Both the position numbers and the translations under genes were made by a program. Shown piece by piece: positions 57,939 through 64,000 of a DNA stretch of 64,000 bases. Source of the stretch: an uncultured Anaerococcus sp. (GTDB lineage: Bacteria; Bacillota; Clostridia; Tissierellales; Peptoniphilaceae). Location of the stretch: positions 1-64,000 of the forward strand of contig CALUCE010000002.1 of assembly GCA_943914475.1 (NCBI GenBank). Direction: 5' to 3'. Every line of letters starts with the position of its first letter. The stretch's first letter is position 1. The notes under the pieces are model-generated. The model made no database searches. It was not told where the DNA came from and was given only the letters and a program-made list of their open reading frames with translations.

Positions 57939-59522
57939 GCCGTAGGTACTTGTAACTTTTATATCATAGTCTAAGTAATCACAAATGTGTTTTACTATAG
58001 AAAGTCCAAGTCCCGTTGATTTCATATTTCTTTTTCGTGACTTATCCGCCACATAGAATCTCTCAAAGATCCTATTTACGTCTTCTTTTTTCATACCCAT
58101 CCCTGTATCAGAAATCATTAGGTAATACTTATCAGCTTCTTTTTTAGATGAAAGTCTTATCTTACCACCCTCTTTGTTGTACTTGATAGCATTTTCGTAT
58201 AGATTAGTTATCAGATCTACAAAAAGGCTTTCATGAGTTCTAATAGTAAAGTCTTCCACATCGTTTTCTATGGTTAAGGACTTTAAATCTGATAGGTTTT
58301 TAAATTTGTTTATGCAGGTTTGGCAAACCTCTCTTACATGAACTTGACTTCTAGCTTGCTCGAAGTTTTTCTCATCAAGCTTAGATAATTTCAAGATATC
58401 ATCTATTATATTAAGAAGCCTATTTCCTTCCTTATAAATGATTTGTGCAAATTTTACTATGTCTTCATCCTTGGCAAAGCCAGTAGCTATAAGCTCTGCA
58501 TAACCATTTATTGAAGTAAGGGGCGATTTTAATTCATGGCTTACATTGGCAGAAAATTCTCTTCTCATTATCTCTGCCCTCTTTGACTCGGAGTTATCTA
58601 TGGCAAGGATAATATAAGAGAAACCACTTCCATCAAAGACTGGATCAATAAAGAGCTTGATATCTCTGTCTTTGACTTTAATATCTATACTTTTTCCCTT
58701 GGATAAGAGTTTAGTCTCCTTGAGGGCAAGCCTGTATTCTTCATGGTCAAAAAGATTTTCCAAGTCAAAAGATTTGTCTATACCTAGCATTTTTTTCGCT
58801 GCTTCATTTATTATTTCTATTACTCCCTTGTTGTTAAAATAAATGAAGCCTTCTTCCATATTATCTGTGATATTTTTTACGTCAAAAAGCCTACTTTGTA
58901 AAATCTCTTCCTTCTTTCCTGGTCCCAAATCTTTATCCTCATAATTTTTATAAAATACTTCCAAGTCTTTTATTACACCAACATCATCGGGAGAAAGGTT
59001 GGTCTTTTTGGATGGTTTTAAGATTTCCTTTACTAGTCTTGTTACAAAAAAGTTATTTGCCAAGACTAAGATCATAAAGGCGAAGAAATAGTATTTAAAT
59101 CCAAAATAATCTAGGCTTTGGGCTATATTTTCCTTTTTTAAAAGAGTAAGCCTTGCTTGGCCCTTATCTTGATAAAGAAAAATAGTATCGTCTATGAACT
59201 TTTCCCTTATTACTTTATTCTCCTTAGTATTATTTATCTCATCATAAAGTTTACTGTTAAAATTTTCACTTTGATAGATCTCCTTACCCTCCTTATCTAC
59301 ATAAGATATGGACAAAGACTTGTGATTTTTGGAAAATTCATCCAAGGTTTGGACAAAGTCTTCATCTTTCTCTTTAGATAAAAGAAAGCTCAAAGAATTT
59401 TCCATAAATTCATTTTGAGCTTTTATTTGACTTTTATAGGAAAAATATCCGTGGGATAAAAACATCAAAGCAAAAATTATTATAGTAAGGATATTTATAT
59501 ACTTGTTAATTAATTTTTTCAT
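57903..59522 (-). CDS. phoR: Phosphate-sensing histidine kinase PhoR
   Basis: The 539-residue membrane sensor kinase has two membrane helices (about 9-27 and 143-162) enclosing an extracytoplasmic domain of about 115 residues. A PAS domain follows (about 215-320), then the phosphoacceptor His in FSANVSHELKSPLTSINGYAEL (about 330) and an ATPase domain with LYENAIKYN, SDTGMGMK and STGLGLSIVKHI. It overlaps the response-regulator gene by 4 bp. Its place at the end of pst-phoU-phoP-phoR indicates control by phosphate supply through PhoU and Pst. Confidence 0.92.
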   Translation of the reverse strand: MKKLINKYINILTIIIFALMFLSHGYFSYKSQIKAQNEFMENSLSFLLSKEKDEDFVQTLDEFSKNHKSLSISYVDKEGKEIYQSENFNSKLYDEINNTKENKVIREKFIDDTIFLYQDKGQARLTLLKKENIAQSLDYFGFKYYFFAFMILVLANNFFVTRLVKEILKPSKKTNLSPDDVGVIKDLEVFYKNYEDKDLGPGKKEEILQSRLFDVKNITDNMEEGFIYFNNKGVIEIINEAAKKMLGIDKSFDLENLFDHEEYRLALKETKLLSKGKSIDIKVKDRDIKLFIDPVFDGSGFSYIILAIDNSESKRAEIMRREFSANVSHELKSPLTSINGYAELIATGFAKDEDIVKFAQIIYKEGNRLLNIIDDILKLSKLDEKNFEQARSQVHVREVCQTCINKFKNLSDLKSLTIENDVEDFTIRTHESLFVDLITNLYENAIKYNKEGGKIRLSSKKEADKYYLMISDTGMGMKKEDVNRIFERFYVADKSRKRNMKSTGLGLSIVKHICDYLDYDIKVTSTYGEGSTFTLIMGQ

Positions 59523-60178
59523 ATTTCCCCAAATTTATAGCCTAAGTTTCTTACGGTCTTGATATTGTCTCCTCCATCTTTAAGCTTAGACCTAAGGCTT
59601 GCTATGTGGACATCTACAGTTCTTGTTTCCCCCTCATAGTCATAGCCCCAAATCTTTAAAAGAAAGTCCTCTCTGGTGATTACATTTCCTATATTGTTCA
59701 TTAAGAGAAGGAGCATTTCAAATTCCTTGTAGGTTAAATCTATTTTTTTCCCATCGACTTTTACAGTTCTTTTTTTCTTGTTGATTCTGACATTATCATA
59801 AGTTATATGATCAAAGTCATCCTTTTTGCTACGTCTTAGGACTGCCTTGACCCTAGATAAGAGTTCTAGGATAGAAAAAGGCTTGGTAATATAATCATCT
59901 GCCCCACTTTCAAGGCCCATTACCTTATCAAACTCATCAGACCTTGCTGTAAGCATGATAATTGGAAGGTCTGAAAATTCTCTAATTTCTTTTAAAATCT
60001 CCATCCCATCTTTTTCTGGTAGCATTATATCAAGGATTAGTAGGTCGACTTCTTCACTTCTAACAGATTCGACCACATTTAAACCATCTTCAAAACCCTT
60101 AACCTTGTATCCTTTTTCTTTTAAAGCATACAATATTAGATTCCTTATGGACTTGTCATCTTCAACAACATAAATCAT
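59519..60178 (-). CDS. phoP: Phosphate response regulator PhoP/PhoB (OmpR family)
   Basis: This 219-residue regulator has a receiver domain with EDD (7-9), phosphoacceptor Asp in LLILDIMLPEKDG (about 52), Thr in MLTARS and Lys in DDYITKPFS. The C-terminal OmpR-type winged helix (about 125-219) ends RTVDVHIASLRSKL...VRNLGYKF. It overlaps phoR by 4 bp and its start codon touches the phoU stop. It likely activates the pst operon, whose promoter is outside the window. Confidence 0.94.
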   Translation of the reverse strand: MIYVVEDDKSIRNLILYALKEKGYKVKGFEDGLNVVESVRSEEVDLLILDIMLPEKDGMEILKEIREFSDLPIIMLTARSDEFDKVMGLESGADDYITKPFSILELLSRVKAVLRRSKKDDFDHITYDNVRINKKKRTVKVDGKKIDLTYKEFEMLLLLMNNIGNVITREDFLLKIWGYDYEGETRTVDVHIASLRSKLKDGGDNIKTVRNLGYKFGEI

Positions 60179-60795
60179 TATAACCTCTTAGCAAAATCTG
60201 CGTTTCTTTCTAGCCTATCTCCTAGTCTTTCAAAATATTTGAAAAATAAGACCTTTTCTGAAAGCTCTCTGGCCTTAATTGTATCTTTTTTGGTAAGGTC
60301 AACCAGGTATTCTATGGCCCTTTCGAATAACTTATCATTTATCTCATCTTTTTCCATAGTTTCCATGGCAAGGTCTTTATCATTGTTTAAGAAAGCTTCC
60401 TTTCCACCTATGGCCATTTGCTTTTGATTTTCAATAAAATCTTCCACAAATTCTTTTTCCTCTTCTCTTAGAGGAAAGTCTAATACTATTATACCAGCTT
60501 GTGCTAGGTGGTTGGAAATTCTTTTATAGTTTGAAGCCATTTTGATAGACATTTGCAAAAATCTCAAGTCTTTTGCTACTGGTTGTTGGAGGGCTAGAAG
60601 GTCATAGCAGTACCTTTCTATATCAGATGCCTTCCTGTTTATATCATGGTCAAGGTCTGATATTTCGTGAATATTTTCATCATCATTATTTTTTAAATAA
60701 AGCTCAAACCCTTCATAAGCAAGGACTAGTAATTCTGATAGGTTTTCTTCCATGCTTTTAATGTTTTCTAAATCTCCAAAATATTTTGTTCTCAT
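60178..60795 (-). CDS. phoU: Phosphate signalling protein PhoU
   Basis: The 205-residue all-helical protein has two repeats of the PhoU three-helix bundle, with DHDINRKASDIERYCYDLLALQQPVAKDLR (about 48-77) in the first and FERLGDRLERNADFAKR in the second. These acidic/Arg motifs bind metal at the membrane face. It links the PstSCAB transporter to PhoR and prevents uncontrolled phosphate uptake. It lies one base after pstB and shares one base with the response-regulator gene. Confidence 0.95.
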   Translation of the reverse strand: MRTKYFGDLENIKSMEENLSELLVLAYEGFELYLKNNDDENIHEISDLDHDINRKASDIERYCYDLLALQQPVAKDLRFLQMSIKMASNYKRISNHLAQAGIIVLDFPLREEEKEFVEDFIENQKQMAIGGKEAFLNNDKDLAMETMEKDEINDKLFERAIEYLVDLTKKDTIKARELSEKVLFFKYFERLGDRLERNADFAKRL

Positions 60796-60796
60796 A

Positions 60797-61645
60797 TTAA
60801 CCGAACCTTCCTGTTATATAATCTTCTGTTCTCTTGTCGCTTGGATTTTTAAAGATTACTGAGGTGTCTTCCATTTCTACAACTTCACCAGTTAAGAAAA
60901 ATGCTGTCCTGTCAGAAATTCTTGCTGCTTGTTGCATATTGTGGGTTACTATAACAATAGTGTACTCATCTTTTAGTTCATACATAAGCTCTTCTATAGC
61001 CGCTGTTGAAATAGGGTCTAGAGCTGATGTAGGCTCATCCATTAGTACTACCTTTGGACTTACAGAAAGAGTTCTGGCTATACAAATTCTTTGTTGTTGT
61101 CCACCTGAGAAAGATAGGGCATTTTGGTCAAGCTTATCTTTTACTTCATCCCAGATAGCTGCTTGCTTTAAGGATCTTTCTACTATTTCATCAAGCTCAT
61201 CCTTATCTTTTATACCGTGGATTTTTGGTCCGTAGGTAATATTGTCATAAACTGATTTAGAAAATGGGTTTGGTGTTTGGAAAACCATGCCCACATCTTT
61301 TCTTAGCTTAACTACATCTATCTTTGGATCGTTGATTTCTTTATTGTTGATATAAATTTTTCCGTCTATCTTACATGAGTCTACCAAGTCATTCATCCTG
61401 TTGAAACATTTAAGTGTGGTTGACTTACCACAACCTGAAGGTCCAATAAAGGCTGTAACTTGATTTTTCATTATATCCATATTAACTTTTTTCAAAGCTT
61501 GGAAGTCTCCATAATAAAGGTCTAAGTCTTCTACCTTAATCATGGTCTCATGAGAAATATTGTCGGCTGTTTTTTCTTGAGTCGTAACATTAATTTCTGT
61601 TTTCACTTCTTTATCCCCTGTGTTATTTATTCTAATTGTGTCCAT
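60797..61645 (-). CDS. pstB: Phosphate ABC transporter ATPase PstB
   Basis: The 282-residue ATPase has Walker A GPSGCGKSTTLKCFNRMNDL (about 70), Q-loop VFQTPNPFSKS, signature FSGGQQQRICIARTL, Walker B LMDEPTSALDP and switch His in VTHNMQQAARISD. About 33 extra polar residues at the N-terminus precede the usual beginning (VEDLDLYYG), so an internal ATG (MIKVEDL) is a possible alternative start. It sits in the normal order between pstA and phoU. Confidence 0.96.
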   Translation of the reverse strand: MDTIRINNTGDKEVKTEINVTTQEKTADNISHETMIKVEDLDLYYGDFQALKKVNMDIMKNQVTAFIGPSGCGKSTTLKCFNRMNDLVDSCKIDGKIYINNKEINDPKIDVVKLRKDVGMVFQTPNPFSKSVYDNITYGPKIHGIKDKDELDEIVERSLKQAAIWDEVKDKLDQNALSFSGGQQQRICIARTLSVSPKVVLMDEPTSALDPISTAAIEELMYELKDEYTIVIVTHNMQQAARISDRTAFFLTGEVVEMEDTSVIFKNPSDKRTEDYITGRFG

Positions 61646-61653
61646 ATAATCTC

Positions 61654-62457
61654 CTATTTTTTAACCAAAGCTCTTGATATCCATGATGAAACTGAATTTA
61701 GGACAATAACAAAGATTAACAAGAGTACCGCTGTTGCGTAGGCTTCTTGTACGTGGAAACCTTCTGATGAAAGTACAAACATGTGTACTGCCAAGGTTCT
61801 TGCTGAATCGAAGAAACTCTTTGGTATAGCTGCCATAGTACCCATAGTATAGATTAGGGCAGCTGACTCACCTACTATTCTTCCTGTTGATAAGAATATT
61901 CCTGCCAAGATACCGTCCATGGCTTCAGGTATTATTATCTTAAAGATAGTTTGAATCTTTGTAGCACCTAGGGCCAAGGAAGCATGGGCTTGAAGAGGGT
62001 TTACTGTAAGCATAGCCTCTTCTGTTGTTCTTATGATTGTTGGAAGAATCATTATAGCTACTGTTAAGGAACCTGCTAGCAAGGAATATCCCATCTTTAA
62101 GGTTGCTGCAAAGAATATATAACCAAACAAACCATATACTATGGAAGGAATGGAAGAAAGTATTTCTGTAGCAAACCTAACTATACCAATAAAATATTTA
62201 TTTTTAGCATATTGAGATAAGTATATTGCTGTAAAAATTCCTATAGGAAGTGTAACTATTAGTGTAATTAAAATAGTATATAAAGTTGTTATCAAGGCTG
62301 GCATAATAGATACATTTTCTGATGTATATTGCATAGAAAATAGTCCAGAGCTAATGTTAGGTATACCATTTACTAGTATATGTCCAATAACTAATCCACC
62401 TGCTGCAAAGCCTAAAAATGAAAGAATAAAAATTAAAATTTTAAAAGATTTCTTCAT
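61654..62457 (-). CDS. pstA: Phosphate ABC transporter permease PstA
   Basis: The 267-residue membrane protein has six helices and the contact loop TIIRTTEEAMLTVNPLQAHASLALGATKIQTI (about 138-170). The IYGLFGYIFFA and LSTGRIVGESAALIYT segments are typical of PstA. It is 8 bp from pstB and 8 bp from pstC, in a continuous operon. Confidence 0.95.
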   Translation of the reverse strand: MKKSFKILIFILSFLGFAAGGLVIGHILVNGIPNISSGLFSMQYTSENVSIMPALITTLYTILITLIVTLPIGIFTAIYLSQYAKNKYFIGIVRFATEILSSIPSIVYGLFGYIFFAATLKMGYSLLAGSLTVAIMILPTIIRTTEEAMLTVNPLQAHASLALGATKIQTIFKIIIPEAMDGILAGIFLSTGRIVGESAALIYTMGTMAAIPKSFFDSARTLAVHMFVLSSEGFHVQEAYATAVLLLIFVIVLNSVSSWISRALVKK

Positions 62458-62465
62458 AATATCTC

Positions 62466-63326
62466 CTATAGTTTGCTATCGCCTTTTCTTCTAATAAATT
62501 TAAAGATTACATTTATTATCAGAATGAAGATAAATAAAACCATACCTGTGGCTATTAGGGCTTCTTTGTGATCTCCTGCAGCATAGCCCATCTCAAGAAC
62601 TATGTTGGTTGTAAGAGTTCTTACTCCTTCAAACAAAGAACCTGGCATCCTTGGTTGGTTACCTACTACTAGGTAAACTGCCATTGTCTCACCAATTGAC
62701 CTACCTATAGCAAGTATTATGGAAGAGAAAATTCCAGATTTTGCATAAGGAACCATAACCTTTCTTATGGTTTCTTCCTTGGTTGCTCCAAGAGCAAGGG
62801 AACCTGCATAAAAAACTTGAGGTACTTGTTCTAGAGAGTTTTGAGATATATTTACCATGGTTGGAAGAATCATAATACTTAAGAGGATTGATGCTGTTAG
62901 CATGTTCATACCTCTGACACGAAAGGTTTGTGACATAAAGGGAACTATAACCATCATGGCAAAGAAACCATAGATAATGGATGGAATAGCTGCCATTAAG
63001 TTTATTAAACCTTTTAAAAAGCCGTATGATTTTTTAGCATAGTAAGCCATAAAGATAGAAATGGCAAGTCCAAATGGTAGGGCTATTAGTGTGGATAAAA
63101 GTGTAACTATGATGGAACCTATTATCATTGGTGCTATACCAAAGTAAGCAGGTTTTGCTGTAGGTGCCCATTTTAGTCCTGTTAAGAATTTTATAAGTCC
63201 GTATTTATTTACAAAAGCAAGGCCTGACTTAAATATAAAGAAAGTAATCAGACCAATAAGAAATACAGCCATGGCTGCCGATATTAGGAATATTATTTCT
63301 CCTGCTTTTTCTTTTTTTGAATCCAT
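62466..63326 (-). CDS. pstC: Phosphate ABC transporter permease PstC
   Basis: The 286-residue membrane protein has six helices. PSIIYGFFAMMVIVPFM and LPTMVNISQNSLEQVPQVFYAGSLALGATKEETI are the PstC contact-loop region, and AIGRSIGETMAVYLVVGN follows. It is separated from pstS by 91 bp containing a terminator hairpin, so it is probably made at lower level than the binding protein. Confidence 0.95.
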   Translation of the reverse strand: MDSKKEKAGEIIFLISAAMAVFLIGLITFFIFKSGLAFVNKYGLIKFLTGLKWAPTAKPAYFGIAPMIIGSIIVTLLSTLIALPFGLAISIFMAYYAKKSYGFLKGLINLMAAIPSIIYGFFAMMVIVPFMSQTFRVRGMNMLTASILLSIMILPTMVNISQNSLEQVPQVFYAGSLALGATKEETIRKVMVPYAKSGIFSSIILAIGRSIGETMAVYLVVGNQPRMPGSLFEGVRTLTTNIVLEMGYAAGDHKEALIATGMVLFIFILIINVIFKFIRRKGDSKL

Positions 63327-63366
63327 TTATTTCTCCTATGTTTTTAAATGACAAGAAGTAAACTAG

Positions 63367-63401
63367 AAAAAAAGAAAGTAAGCCCAGAGGACTATACTTT
63401 C
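63367..63401 (-). terminator. Attenuating terminator between pstS and pstC
   Basis: On the minus strand GAAAGTA-x-AGTCC and GGGCT-TACTTTC pair with one bulge and one wobble around a 3-nt loop, followed by TTTTTTT. It would let only part of transcription continue into pstCAB-phoU. Confidence 0.8.
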
Positions 63402-63417
63402 TCCTTCCTTTTTAAAT

Positions 63418-64000
63418 TTATAGGTCAGATGTACTTTTAATCTCGCCTGAGAAAATTTGTTTTACTTGATCCATTGTCAAGTCATCAATCTTAGAATCGT
63501 CTTTGTTTACTATAACTGCGATACCGTCTTGAGCAAGAACTTCTACTTGTAGTTCTTTTGCTTCGTCATCTTTAAGGTCTCTTGAAGCCATAGCGATTTG
63601 ACTTACACCTGAGATTGTTGATTCGATACCTGCAGAAGATCCTGTAGATTGAAGTTCAATAGTTGCGTTAGGGTTTACTTCTTTGTAAGCTTCGATTAGT
63701 TTTTCCATAACTGGAGTAACTGATGTAGAACCAGCAACTGTTATTGAACCTTCAGGCTTCTTAGATTCATAGTCTTGGCTTTCTACTGCTATATAACCTT
63801 CATCTGTAACGATCTTTTGAGCATCTTCACTTAGAACGTAAGCTAGGAAGTCTTTTCCAAGATCATCAAGTTCGTCTTCCTTGTAAGCAAGGTTGAAGTT
63901 TCTTTGAAGGTTGTAGTCACCAGCTTTGATGTTTTCGTCTGTTGCTTCAACTCCGTCAATCTTGATAGCTTTTACAGTATCATTTAAAGAACCAAGCGAG
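63418..64000 (-). CDS. pstS: Phosphate-binding protein PstS, partial, with unusual domain order
   Basis: The gene runs off the right edge; 194 codons are visible in one open frame. The visible N-terminal part reads like the closing half of a phosphate-binding fold, ending FLAYVLSEDAQKIVTDEGYI (usually the C-terminus). After a short linker (ESQDYESKKPE) a new fold begins with GSITVAGSTSVTPVMEKLIE and the phosphate-loop STGSSAGIESTISG. It then stops after TMDQVKQIFSGEIKSTSDL, about half-way through a normal PstS. So the protein is either one and a half modules or a circular permutation. A terminator follows the stop, so this is not a frameshift remnant. Confidence 0.88.
   Translation of the reverse strand, partial: SLGSLNDTVKAIKIDGVEATDENIKAGDYNLQRNFNLAYKEDELDDLGKDFLAYVLSEDAQKIVTDEGYIAVESQDYESKKPEGSITVAGSTSVTPVMEKLIEAYKEVNPNATIELQSTGSSAGIESTISGVSQIAMASRDLKDDEAKELQVEVLAQDGIAVIVNKDDSKIDDLTMDQVKQIFSGEIKSTSDL

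Overview
The window is low in G+C. Arg codons are mostly AGA/AGG, Shine-Dalgarno sites are AGGAGG-type, and the gene content is that of a fermentative Gram-positive anaerobe. Pyruvate formate-lyase, an NfnAB transhydrogenase, a monomeric [FeFe] hydrogenase, flavodiiron proteins and acyl-CoA dehydrogenases fit a member of the Tissierellia/Peptoniphilaceae, with Anaerococcus-like species my best guess. That placement comes from gene content and protein resemblance only; no search was run. I see no insertion sequence, phage gene, CRISPR array or rRNA. One tRNA is present.

Layout: (1) 0.3-7 kb, minus strand: msrA, two tandem split ThrE-type amino-acid exporters, a membrane-anchored J-domain protein, a DMT permease and an ABC exporter. 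(2) 7.1-9.4 kb, plus: nfnAB. (3) 9.5-14.5 kb: a cysteine-free Crp/Fnr regulator, a divergent secreted-protein/membrane-protein pair behind a cluster of three ACACTGT operators, and pflA/pflB with a perfect CRP-type palindrome upstream of pflB. (4) 14.5-28.7 kb: a host-glycan (N-glycan type) catabolic island with GH1, GH84, ROK kinase, RpiR regulator, GH125, GH38, an LplB/LplC-type ABC importer, YesL-like protein, MsmK/UgpC-type ATPase and a PucR-type HTH protein. A cre-like box overlaps the importer promoter. (5) 28.7-30.3 kb: an aldo/keto reductase and a divergent, probably leaderless, SDR gene. (6) 30.3-42 kb: a compact DNA-repair operon yaaA-sbcD-sbcC-addB-addA. (7) 42.1-45.2 kb: a zinc/manganese-type ABC importer with a divergent Fur-family gene and an operator over its start site. 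(8) 45.2-49 kb: tRNA-Arg, phosphoesterase, NAD synthetase, lipase-like hydrolase. (9) 49-57.8 kb: a redox region with two paralogous modules, each an acyl-CoA dehydrogenase fused to an EtfA FAD domain plus an FprA flavodiiron protein, followed by an [FeFe] hydrogenase and a thioredoxin-like ferredoxin. (10) 57.9-64 kb: pstS-pstC-pstA-pstB-phoU-phoP-phoR, with pstS running off the right edge.

The most unusual object is the acyl-CoA dehydrogenase at 50308-52233. It carries an EtfA FAD domain and, at its very C-terminus, a clearly recognisable rubredoxin-like domain in which all four iron-binding cysteines are replaced (Asp, Ser, Ser, Ser). The flavodiiron gene 12 bp downstream carries a lysine-rich tail. 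The second module lacks both appendages. This suggests a flavin-to-flavodiiron electron path in which the dead rubredoxin fold may act as a docking module.
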